Assembly (NCBI GenBank): GCA_026710795.1
Contig: JAPOQK010000043.1
Location: forward strand, 1 to 64,000
DNA length: 64,000 nt
Origin: Candidatus Poribacteria bacterium
Lineage (GTDB): Bacteria > Poribacteria > WGA-4E > WGA-3G
Reading direction: 5' to 3'
A program made the position numbers and the translations under genes. How positions within the stretch are numbered: position 1 is the first letter of the stretch; every line of letters starts with the position of its first letter. Below are positions 17,326-25,895 of this stretch, piece by piece. The notes under the pieces were generated by a model. It saw only the letters and a program-made list of their open reading frames with translations. It ran no database searches and was not told the origin of the DNA.

Positions 17326-18318
17326 CTAAGGCACTTCGATTTTTGAAAACAGTTGTGTAATTATATTTTCAGTATCAATACCTTCCGCTTCTGCTTCGTA
17401 GCTAAGGATGACCCGATGCCTTAGCACATCCAAACCAACTTCATGAATATCCTCAGGTGTAACATATCCGCGTTGCGAGAGGAAAGCCTGTGCTCTTGCA
17501 GCGATGGCAAGAAAGATCGTAGCACGCGGCGATGCACCGTATTCAATTAGAGGACTCAATTCATCTAATTGATATGCTTCTGGGGCACGTGTAGCACATA
17601 CCAGATCCACAATATATGTTTCCAACTGTTCTGCCATATATATGCTACGCGTGAGTTCACGGAATCTAATAATATCCTCATAGGAAATCACTTGTTGAAT
17701 TTCAGATAACTCTTCAGTCGTCATCCGTCGGAGAATTTGCAGTTCCTCTGTATGTGATGGATAGTTGACCTTAACTTTTAGCATAAATCTGTCCACTTGT
17801 GCTTCGGGCAGTGGATAAGTGCCCTCATGTTCAATTGGGTTTTGGGTAGCTAAGACGATAAACGGGTCGTCAAGAGGATAAGTAGTACCACCAATTGTGA
17901 CCTGACGTTCCTGCATAGCTTCCAGCAGGGCACTTTGCACTTTTGCTGGAGCACGGTTTATTTCATCAGCTAAGACAACGTTGGCAAAAATCGGACCCGT
18001 TTTTGTGTAGAATTCACCTTTCTGCTGGTCATAGATTAACGTACCGATAAGGTCTGCGGGGAGTAGATCAGGTGTGAATTGGAGTCGGTTGAAAGAGGCA
18101 TCAATAGTTTTTGCAAGTGCAGAAATCGCAGTGGTTTTCGCAAGACCCGGAACACCTTCGAGCAAGATATGTCCGTTACAGAGCAATCCGATAACTAACC
18201 GTTCAAGTAGTGCCCGTTGTCCGACGATTATTTTACCTGCTTCGTCTAAAATTCCTTGTATCAGGCTACTTTCTTCTTGGATACGGGCATTTATCGCATC
18301 TAAATCGTAGTTTTGCAT
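17326..18318 (-). CDS. MoxR-family AAA+ ATPase
   Basis: 330 aa. Walker A is GVPGLAKTT (55-63), Walker B VVLADEINRAP (about 114-124), and the MoxR signatures ATQNPIEHEGTYPLPEAQ and DRFMLK follow. MoxR proteins are chaperone-like ATPases that activate metal or VWA-domain partners. On this strand, two genes upstream, is a 774-aa VWA membrane protein; a BatA-like protein is at 9255. No clear ribosome site precedes the ATG. Confidence 0.93.
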   Translation of the reverse strand: MQNYDLDAINARIQEESSLIQGILDEAGKIIVGQRALLERLVIGLLCNGHILLEGVPGLAKTTAISALAKTIDASFNRLQFTPDLLPADLIGTLIYDQQKGEFYTKTGPIFANVVLADEINRAPAKVQSALLEAMQERQVTIGGTTYPLDDPFIVLATQNPIEHEGTYPLPEAQVDRFMLKVKVNYPSHTEELQILRRMTTEELSEIQQVISYEDIIRFRELTRSIYMAEQLETYIVDLVCATRAPEAYQLDELSPLIEYGASPRATIFLAIAARAQAFLSQRGYVTPEDIHEVGLDVLRHRVILSYEAEAEGIDTENIITQLFSKIEVP

Positions 18319-18398
18319 ATTTTAATGGTCGTCAGTTTTCAAAGAAAGAGGGTTACGATATATTCTGCCTTTTTCTCACTACTGATTACTGACTGCAG

Positions 18399-19757
18399 TT
18401 ACCTGAAATATGGTTGCGTTTCCCCTTCTTGGAAGGACTGTTCAAGCCATGGATCCTTGGTTTTCTGTCTGAATTCAATGACTTTCCGGCGCATTTCGTT
18501 TACTGTGTCTTGTAATTCAGAAGTATCAATGAGATTCTTCGATTCTGCTGGGTCGTTATCCATATCAAACAACGCTTCACGACTTTGATGTACAAAGTCC
18601 TCCCGTTGTCGCTCTCCCAATTCTTGGATGTTATCGTCCCGTACTGCTGTCCATGAAATTGAACGGAATAGGTCACTTGGTAGCGGTGTCTCTAATTGAT
18701 ACGCTAAATTACGAACATATTTGTATCTCCGCCCGCGCAGTACCCGATACGGATAATAGTTGGTAACTTCATGGAAGCAGTGAGAATAATATGTTTCCTC
18801 CCACTGTCCATCACCCGGATTTGGGCTATCGTCTTCAAGAATCGGAAGCAGTGATCTTCCTGGGAGCGCGTCATCTCCTTCGGGATGTGAAACCCCGCAC
18901 CAATCTAACATAGTTGGACAGAAATCAACCCAGTTAACAAGTGCTTGATTATGGAGTCCACGACGCTGTTGCGTGGGACTTGCGATCAGTAGTGGACAGT
19001 GATGTCCGCTATCAAAACTGGAGGCTTTGGCACCTGGAAATGGCATGGCGTGATCTGTAGTAACAAATACAAGTGTTTCGTCTGCGCGTCCAGAAGCATC
19101 AAGCGCATCTAATGCAGAACCAACAACAGCATCCCATCGTGAAACACTTTCATAATAATCAGCGAGGTCCTCGCGCACAGCAGGGACATCTGGAAGGAAA
19201 TTCGGCACGATTATATCGTCTGGACTGTAAGAACCCGGTTCAATACCCGCATGCTGCCTATCATTTCCAAAGCCTTTACCTGCCCGATGCGGATAGCTGC
19301 AGCCGATATGTAGATAAAAAGGTTTATCTGAATTCTGTGAAAGGAATTCTTCAATTTTGTCTGCGACATCCACAGGACTTCTTGAGTTGACCTTCGGTTC
19401 ATAATTGAAAGGATAAACGCTTACAGGCTCAACATGCTTCTTTCCGATACAAGCAGTGGCAAATCCGTGTGCTTTAAGTATCTTCGGCACTGACTGCATG
19501 TGGGCGTGCGTGCGAAAGCCATGAATTCCGTGGCAGTGTCCATATTGACCGTGTGTATGGCTATGTTGCCCCGTGAGAATACAGGCACGGCTGACTGCAC
19601 AGGACGGACTTGTACAGAAACCATAGTCAAAAACAACACCCCGTTCTGCGAATTCATCTATTCGGGGTGTTCTGATTACCTCATTACCGTAACATCTTGC
19701 GATACGACTCCAGTCGTCTGCGATGACGAACATAACGTTCTTATAGGAATTATTCAT
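18399..19757 (-). CDS. Sulfatase (arylsulfatase/sulfoglycan family)
   Basis: 452 aa. The N-terminal metal site is FVIADDW, and the active-site stretch is SPSCAVSRACILTGQH. The residue to become formylglycine would be the Cys of CAVSR; the usual consensus is CxPxR, so Val replaces Pro. Later motifs GCSYPHR, FVTTDHAMPFPGAK and the C-terminal sulfatase fold are present. No signal peptide is seen, so it may act in the cytoplasm. It hydrolyses sulfate esters, probably of host or algal polysaccharides. It is flanked by MoxR and the VWA protein. Confidence 0.9.
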   Translation of the reverse strand: MNNSYKNVMFVIADDWSRIARCYGNEVIRTPRIDEFAERGVVFDYGFCTSPSCAVSRACILTGQHSHTHGQYGHCHGIHGFRTHAHMQSVPKILKAHGFATACIGKKHVEPVSVYPFNYEPKVNSRSPVDVADKIEEFLSQNSDKPFYLHIGCSYPHRAGKGFGNDRQHAGIEPGSYSPDDIIVPNFLPDVPAVREDLADYYESVSRWDAVVGSALDALDASGRADETLVFVTTDHAMPFPGAKASSFDSGHHCPLLIASPTQQRRGLHNQALVNWVDFCPTMLDWCGVSHPEGDDALPGRSLLPILEDDSPNPGDGQWEETYYSHCFHEVTNYYPYRVLRGRRYKYVRNLAYQLETPLPSDLFRSISWTAVRDDNIQELGERQREDFVHQSREALFDMDNDPAESKNLIDTSELQDTVNEMRRKVIEFRQKTKDPWLEQSFQEGETQPYFR

Positions 19758-19836
19758 ATGTTTGTCCTGAATTCAAGTAGTAAATTATTTTGGAAGATAA
19801 CGGGATATCTTTATATTGTAATAGGTACCAATGATT

Positions 19837-22161
19837 TTATACCAATCCTGCGCGTTTTCGTAAGAACCATTCAAGACCAAGAAACAGAAAGATCAATCCG
19901 AAAATCAAGGGCAGATCCCAGATGTCAACATCAGTTATTTCAGATGTTGCACTCTCAACCAACGAGATCTGATTGACCAATTGGCTTGCCTCGTCGATGG
20001 AATAGTAGTTACCACCACTCATAGTCGCAAGGTTTGTCAGTAGTGGCACATTGAGTGCTGCATCACTGAACTCAGCATAAGAAGGTTTAACCTCAAAAAG
20101 TGATTGCTGTTTGCCAAGACTTTTACCCTCAAGTGTTCCCGTTGCTGTGACGGTATATTCTCCATATTGACTCGGAACAAATCGTGCTGTGTATAAACCA
20201 TCTTTGCCTAACACTTGTTCAAGCTGTAGTTCCTTTCGTGTGCCTTTTTCGTCAACAACGACAGCACGAACCTTCGCATCATTTGTCAAGGAAAAGGTTT
20301 CATCGGTTGCAGTCACCTCAATTATAACAGGTTCCTTCAATGTATATTCTGTCTTAGCGATGTCAAGTTTTATCGCGGATTTTGGCGCAGTCGTCAACCA
20401 TTTCGCTGTTTGCCGCCAGAATCGGTGATGGCTATCATCTATACTTTCTTGGGACATTTGCCATCGTTGGGGATTGTGTGGCGTAAATACCATGACCCGA
20501 CCCGCATTGTAATTGTGGGTTGCTATGAGGATACGATTCCCAAATTCGTTACGGTCAGTTGGGTGTTCAGCAAGGACAGTCGTACCTGCCTTTGCACGTT
20601 TGACTTTGCTGTATTGGAAAAGTTCTGGCATCTTATCCCAATGTTTTAGACTATCCGTTGGGTTATTTGCCAACTCCATCAACTGTTCAGTTTTGCCTTC
20701 TGTAGTTAGTTTTAGCTTGAACCCTTTAGGGTGCGGAATATCGGCTGGTGACAGGTGAGACGGGACGGGTTTAGGTTCTTCTCCTAACTCCAATTCAACA
20801 GGAAGTAAATCCGCTATTGGTGTGTTAAGGTACGAACCGGTTACGTCTGAATTACCCATTGAGTTCGTGCCGCCTAACATCAAAAATCCGCCACCACGCG
20901 TTCGCACAAATTCTACCGTGTTCTCAAGTTGTGTCCGTGTGAATTCGGAAGCAGCAATGTTCCCAAATATGATAGCATCAAAACTGAAGAGATCTTCTTT
21001 TGAATCTGGATATAAATTGAAGCTTTTAGTTGAACTATCCAGTGTACCGCCGAAGCTACGATTGCTTGTTATATATCTTACAGTCAACACAATATTCGGG
21101 TCACCTTCTAAAGCGCGCCGGATGAACTTAAACCTCCAAAACGGATTAGAAACGAATAAAACCTTTACTCGCTTGGTCGGGGCTACTTTCAAAATGAACG
21201 TCTTGGTGTTATTTTGTGGGATCGCTTCGTCAGTTTCAGGTAAAATATGTACTTCATATTTTTGGGTGCCTGGTTGACGAGGCGTAAATTTGAACGGCAC
21301 ACGAACTGTCTCGTTTTTTACGGACATCGGAAGTGATTCAAGTACTCGTCCGTTCTCAATTAATTGAATTGTCGCTTTTTTCGGGGCATTTCCTGTACGC
21401 CTTACAGTAGCGGTTATTTCAACCGGAAAATCTTCTTCTGCGTTACGAGGGGCATCTACCTTTACCAATTCAAGGTCTGGGACACCATCTTCAGATCCGA
21501 TTCCGACAGTATGGATGGGTGCTTTCCTTTCTCGGGCTTGCATCACAAGTTTCTGTATATCTGTACCGCTTCTATCTACACCATCCGTAAAAAGCACAAT
21601 GCCGGAAAGCGGAATGCCCTGTAAATCATCAAGGGCTTCAGTTATGGATTTTGGTATATTTGTACTTTCTCCTTCTGCGTCTGCTAATACTTCATTTGGG
21701 AGTCGGTTGGCATCAGTATCAAACCCAAATAACCTGACCTTAAATTTGTTAGCATCCAATTCGTTTAATAGTCCATTACTTTCATCAGGGTTTTCACCGA
21801 AAAGCAGTTGGTTCGCTCTATTCAATCTCGATTCACCTTCCTCAGAATCGGTTATCTGCATACTCTTGGAACGGTCAACCATGACTAATAGGTAAGAGTC
21901 ATCAGGATTGTTTTGATAAATAGTAAGGAAGGGTTTGAGTAAGCAGAAGGCGAGGAAACATAGTACAATGGTGCGTAGAACAATGAGAAATCCGCGGAAT
22001 ACCCGACCAGACCGTCCTCTTGCACTCCGATATGCCCAAATGGTTGCTGCAACCAGCCCAACCATCAGAACAAAGACAAGAAGTCCCGGTATTGGAATGC
22101 CAAACGAAAAATCGCCTTCCCGAAAGACATCAATCGGGTACTTCATAAGTTGTTCAAACAT
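19837..22161 (-). CDS. Large VWA-domain membrane protein with glutamine-amidotransferase-like domain
   Basis: 774 aa. Two N-terminal helices (about 17-40 and 52-75), then a VWA domain (about 90-260) with MIDAS DRSKSM. A beta-sandwich segment (about 270-350) is followed by a class I amidotransferase-like Rossmann domain (about 350-500: VKVLFVSNPFWR, FDAIIFGNIAA, GGGFLMLGG) without its catalytic Cys-His-Glu. A second beta-sandwich precedes a C-terminal helix (about 748-768). This layout is common beside MoxR/DUF58 genes. It may be a MoxR partner at the membrane. Confidence 0.83.
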   Translation of the reverse strand: MFEQLMKYPIDVFREGDFSFGIPIPGLLVFVLMVGLVAATIWAYRSARGRSGRVFRGFLIVLRTIVLCFLAFCLLKPFLTIYQNNPDDSYLLVMVDRSKSMQITDSEEGESRLNRANQLLFGENPDESNGLLNELDANKFKVRLFGFDTDANRLPNEVLADAEGESTNIPKSITEALDDLQGIPLSGIVLFTDGVDRSGTDIQKLVMQARERKAPIHTVGIGSEDGVPDLELVKVDAPRNAEEDFPVEITATVRRTGNAPKKATIQLIENGRVLESLPMSVKNETVRVPFKFTPRQPGTQKYEVHILPETDEAIPQNNTKTFILKVAPTKRVKVLFVSNPFWRFKFIRRALEGDPNIVLTVRYITSNRSFGGTLDSSTKSFNLYPDSKEDLFSFDAIIFGNIAASEFTRTQLENTVEFVRTRGGGFLMLGGTNSMGNSDVTGSYLNTPIADLLPVELELGEEPKPVPSHLSPADIPHPKGFKLKLTTEGKTEQLMELANNPTDSLKHWDKMPELFQYSKVKRAKAGTTVLAEHPTDRNEFGNRILIATHNYNAGRVMVFTPHNPQRWQMSQESIDDSHHRFWRQTAKWLTTAPKSAIKLDIAKTEYTLKEPVIIEVTATDETFSLTNDAKVRAVVVDEKGTRKELQLEQVLGKDGLYTARFVPSQYGEYTVTATGTLEGKSLGKQQSLFEVKPSYAEFSDAALNVPLLTNLATMSGGNYYSIDEASQLVNQISLVESATSEITDVDIWDLPLIFGLIFLFLGLEWFLRKRAGLV

Positions 22162-22351
22162 ACGTTATGTTACCTCTACCGTTAGAACGGACACGAAAGT
22201 ACGGTGTAAATAATTATGACAAATCTGTTTGCTGTTTGTTCATATTATTATACATTGAAGTGGTGTATATGTTCAACCTATTTTAAATCTTGTTGTTGAT
22301 AGTATGCAAGTGATGTGTGAGAATCGCTTAGTCTCTGATTCAGACAAGAAA

Positions 22352-22371
22352 GGTGGGCACAGAGACCCACC
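22352..22371. repeat. Small GGTGGG/CCCACC hairpin
   Basis: GGTGGG (22352-22357) pairs with CCCACC (22366-22371) over an 8-nt loop, between two minus-strand genes. There is no following T-run on the minus strand, so it is more like a dispersed palindromic repeat than a terminator. Nothing else was seen in the 236-bp gap. Confidence 0.35.
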
Positions 22372-22397
22372 CTACAAATGATTTTTGAAATAGAAGT

Positions 22398-23381
22398 CTA
22401 ATCAGGCACACGAATTCGCTGCCCAGTATGTGCAGACTCATGCAATGCATCAATAACACGCATATTTCCCAACGCATCTGAAATAGGTAGACGGAGAGGT
22501 GTGCCATTTTCTACTGCTTCACACAAATTCAATATCTCTGCAGCGTAAGGATTTACACCATTAACACTGACAGTTTCCCCATTGACAGTAAAACTGGATT
22601 CACCTTCTCTGTTTCCCCATGCCGATTGAACAAAGATTGTACCTTTTGTGCCAGTAACTTCATAGGATTCCCGCCACGTCCATCCGAAACTGCAATCGAA
22701 TTGACCTGTTATACCATCGCCAAAGTCCATAGTCCCGATGAGGGTTTCCCACACATTGTTAATCGCTTCAAACTTCCCTGTTGCCCAGGCAAACTGCGGT
22801 TCTCGTCCAATCAAGTGGCGAATGATGTTGATACAGTAGCAGCCTAAATCCATGACTGCACCACCACCAAGGTCACCCCTTAAACGCCAATTTGTTCTGT
22901 CAGTGAGACCCGTTGAAAAAGTTGAACGAGTGTATCGGACATCACCTATTGCGTCCTCCTCAACTTTTTCCTTTACTGCCAACGTCAATGGGTGATGACG
23001 ATACATGAACGCTTCTATCATGAGAATATTAGCTTGTTCTGTAACCTGAATCATCTGTTCAAGTTGCGATGTATTGACTGCAATAGGCTTTTCAACGAGG
23101 ATTCCTTTGACACCACACCGCACTGCCTCAAGCACATTTTTGAGATGGCTTGAAGGCCACGTGGCAACGACGAGGATGTCCGGATTCTGTTTTTCCAGCA
23201 TCTGTCGAAGGTCGTTGTAGGTATTCTCAACTTCATATTCAGTTGCAAAACGTGAGAGTGACTCAAATTTCTCATCACATGCCCCGACAATCTCAATTTC
23301 CGGAACATTCCTCCATGCGTTGCCGTGTGCGTGTGAGATCCCACCACACCCCACGATTGCCACTCTATATTTAGTTGCCAT
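22398..23381 (-). CDS. Gfo/Idh/MocA-family oxidoreductase
   Basis: 327 aa. The N-terminal Rossmann motif is VGCGGISHAHG and the catalytic EKP motif is present in LVEKPIAV. The C-terminal alpha/beta domain carries GGGAVMDLGCY with the usual Asp. It is an NAD(P)-dependent sugar or inositol dehydrogenase of unknown substrate. It is the last of three family members in a row on the minus strand, 10 bp after the previous one. Confidence 0.9.
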   Translation of the reverse strand: MATKYRVAIVGCGGISHAHGNAWRNVPEIEIVGACDEKFESLSRFATEYEVENTYNDLRQMLEKQNPDILVVATWPSSHLKNVLEAVRCGVKGILVEKPIAVNTSQLEQMIQVTEQANILMIEAFMYRHHPLTLAVKEKVEEDAIGDVRYTRSTFSTGLTDRTNWRLRGDLGGGAVMDLGCYCINIIRHLIGREPQFAWATGKFEAINNVWETLIGTMDFGDGITGQFDCSFGWTWRESYEVTGTKGTIFVQSAWGNREGESSFTVNGETVSVNGVNPYAAEILNLCEAVENGTPLRLPISDALGNMRVIDALHESAHTGQRIRVPD

Positions 23382-23391
23382 AGTTCACACC

Positions 23392-24363
23392 CTATAGTGA
23401 AGATACCTCTACAGGTCTATTTTCTTGTGCAGAGAGATTGGCAGCAAGCGAAATTTCAAGCGTTTTGACAGCATCAGTATATGGACTCAAAATCTGAGAT
23501 CCATCACCATCACGGACAGCGTTAACAAATACTTCATCAATCGTGGGACCGGGTTCTGTTTTTTCTACCCATTCACCATCTTCTTTGAAATGGACTCTTG
23601 CAGGATTCCAGTTCAGTAGGTCACCTTCATATAGGATGTCTAAAACATTAGCATTGTCCCAACCACCACCGTATGCCCAGGCTGTCGTCATAGAACCTAC
23701 GGCACCACTACTAAATTGTAGTGACACAATATAGCTATCTGGACAATCAATCTGTTTCAGGACGCGATTCGCTTGCATCGAATAAACCGAATCCACATCT
23801 CCAAGCAAATTCCGCATCATATCAAAAGTGTGTGTGGCTTGCTCAACTAATTGACCACCGGACTTGTCCATTTGTCGCAACCAACCATCCGGATTACCTC
23901 TTCCAGTTCCGCACCAGTATTTACCGACACACATGTTAATCGTCTTACCAGCAAGGATCTCTTGGGTTATCTTTGTTGAACCAAGATAACGTAGTTGATA
24001 GCCAACACAAGTTATCAGACCCGCTTTTGTAACTGCCGCTTCTACCTCACGGGCAATGTCCATGTTGATGGCAACCGGTTTCTCAACGAAAAATGGCAGA
24101 CCGCGTTCAATCACATCTAACTCAGGCTGTCCATGCACAAAAACAGGTAGACTTAGATATATCGCATCTAAGTCATCACGTTCTAACATGACGCGGTGAT
24201 CTGTATACGGATCCGCGTTGTGTTTCTCCGCTGCATTTTGTGCCTTTTGCGGCACAATATCACAAATCGCAACGACATTCGCGCCTTCCATATCTGACAA
24301 ACGATTCATGTGTCCATTCGCATTGCCACCTGAACCAATAAAACCAATTCTTATTTCTTTCAT
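23392..24363 (-). CDS. Gfo/Idh/MocA-family oxidoreductase
   Basis: 323 aa. Rossmann motif IGFIGSGGNANGH, EKP in FVEKPVAI, and GGQLVEQATHTFD in the C-terminal domain (Gln and His where the catalytic Asp/His usually lie). I place the start at 24363, preceded by GGGAAAT, not at the upstream in-frame Met at 24603, which would overlap the neighbouring gene by 170 bp and encode Arg/Lys-rich non-family sequence. It is probably a sugar dehydrogenase. Confidence 0.88.
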   Translation of the reverse strand: MKEIRIGFIGSGGNANGHMNRLSDMEGANVVAICDIVPQKAQNAAEKHNADPYTDHRVMLERDDLDAIYLSLPVFVHGQPELDVIERGLPFFVEKPVAINMDIAREVEAAVTKAGLITCVGYQLRYLGSTKITQEILAGKTINMCVGKYWCGTGRGNPDGWLRQMDKSGGQLVEQATHTFDMMRNLLGDVDSVYSMQANRVLKQIDCPDSYIVSLQFSSGAVGSMTTAWAYGGGWDNANVLDILYEGDLLNWNPARVHFKEDGEWVEKTEPGPTIDEVFVNAVRDGDGSQILSPYTDAVKTLEISLAANLSAQENRPVEVSSL

Positions 24364-24436
24364 ATTTCCCTTTCTGTTGTATTGTTTGTTATGCTCATCA
24401 ACCGATCTTATAAAACAGCTATGAGTCGTCACTTCT

Positions 24437-25651
24437 CTAACGCGCTTTAAAATTAACTTGTAACGCCTTTTCAATATCTTCACGAGGGTGTATTCCAAAC
24501 TGCTCCTCAAAATTACGATCAAATGCAGCTTCTTCATCCGAATCAGGTGAAAGCGGAAGTTCAATCGGTTGCCGATTCGTCTTGACTGAACGGTGTGCTG
24601 CAATCACCATCTCTTGGTCTGATCTACCCATTTCTCCTGTCCAGAGTGGTTGTGTGTCTTCTCTCACTGCCTGGGCAATACCGTCGAGCATTGTTGCAAG
24701 TGAAATTCCACCCTCTGATATTCCTGTGTGCTGATAAGGATTGTTCCATTCAATAGTGCCACCGAGAGATTCTGGTAGTTCAACAAAGATACGCTGTAAA
24801 ACTTTATCCTCACTGTATTCCCTCTGAAATTCATAAGTTTGTGCTCTCCCTGCGTTTTGGCTAATATCTTCATCTGTGCAGACGTTGACAGTTTCCCCAC
24901 CAGAAGCCCCTTGGTTCCCGTTTGTAATAATAGTGCCACGTTCACCGCACGTCTCAAAGCCTACGAGTTTGTTCCGTCCGAGACACCCATTCTTGTTTCC
25001 TACCATTGCGATACCGAGTCCGCCGTTGTCAAAATCAACTGCGTAGAATTCAAGACCTTCTCGATTGAAATCTCGTTTTGCCCTATCTACATAAGGCATA
25101 ACCGACATTGAATGTCCAATGCTACTTACTGATGTAGGCGCGGCATCCATTCGACACCGTATTGCTGCAAGTCCATGATAACCAGTCGTCGAAAAAAGTC
25201 GATAACACTTATGAACGTTACCAATGACACTTTCCTGAATAAGCTTGCAGACAAACTGCTCTACGGGGACAAATGGGAAGTTTTCTGATGTCTGGAGTCT
25301 CACCCCGTTTTCAGCAGCATCCGCTATCATCATATCCATCAAACCGAGTGTCGGAGCAAGTGGGGTTTCTACATTATGTGAGATACCACAACGAGACAGA
25401 TAACACGAGACGATATGGTGTAGTGGCGCAGGCACGACGACATCGCAAACATCAGGTGACATTTCGTCAACGAGTTTTCGGACATCGGTGTACGCTTTGA
25501 CACCAAGTCTTGCTGCCCCTGTTTCTGCAGATTCCTGATGTGCATCGCACACCGCAACGACTTCAAAGGTATCCTTGAGTGCAGCAGCGGTTGACAGATG
25601 TGCTGAGCCGCGCCGTCCATGACCAATTAATGCATATTTTAATCGTGACAT
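24437..25651 (-). CDS. Gfo/Idh/MocA-like protein with altered EKP motif
   Basis: 404 aa. The Rossmann segment reads ALIGHGRRGSAHL. The position of the EKP catalytic motif reads NVETPLAPT, so the usual Lys is replaced by Thr. The middle domain keeps a family-like layout. I use the ATG at 25651; a TTG three codons upstream is an alternative, and GGAGGGAGGAG serves either. Loss of the Lys suggests altered or absent dehydrogenase activity. It is the first of the three family members. Confidence 0.85.
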   Translation of the reverse strand: MSRLKYALIGHGRRGSAHLSTAAALKDTFEVVAVCDAHQESAETGAARLGVKAYTDVRKLVDEMSPDVCDVVVPAPLHHIVSCYLSRCGISHNVETPLAPTLGLMDMMIADAAENGVRLQTSENFPFVPVEQFVCKLIQESVIGNVHKCYRLFSTTGYHGLAAIRCRMDAAPTSVSSIGHSMSVMPYVDRAKRDFNREGLEFYAVDFDNGGLGIAMVGNKNGCLGRNKLVGFETCGERGTIITNGNQGASGGETVNVCTDEDISQNAGRAQTYEFQREYSEDKVLQRIFVELPESLGGTIEWNNPYQHTGISEGGISLATMLDGIAQAVREDTQPLWTGEMGRSDQEMVIAAHRSVKTNRQPIELPLSPDSDEEAAFDRNFEEQFGIHPREDIEKALQVNFKAR

Positions 25652-25748
25652 TTTCTTCAACTCCTCCCTCCAACATTTTACTCACTACACAAGCATACCA
25701 GAGACACTCAATTTACCAGTAATTTCTATTCCAATCAAATATTACTTC

Positions 25749-25794
25749 CTGTAGGAGCGACCTCCTGGTCGCGACCGAGACAAAGCTCCTACAG
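25749..25794. repeat. Palindromic dispersed repeat (nested hairpins)
   Basis: Outer arms CTGTAGGAGC (25749-25758) and GCTCCTACAG (25785-25794) are perfect. Inside, GCGACC (25757-25762) and GGTCGC (25767-25772) form a second hairpin. The same sequence, in a longer form, is inside the element at 30675-30876, and a degenerate version is at 59760-59790. It lies between two minus-strand genes. Confidence 0.8.
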
Positions 25795-25895
25795 AGGAGA
25801 AATATTGAAAATCAACAATAAATGGACAATTGAATTGCTCTGCAAGGACGCTTACCCAATTGGATTCTACAATAAGTTCCCGTAGTAGAGTACAT

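Noticed and set aside
24364..24603. 80-residue N-terminal extension of the second Gfo/Idh/MocA gene
   Set aside because: It overlaps the neighbouring gene, is Arg/Lys-rich, and a better start with a ribosome site is at 24363.
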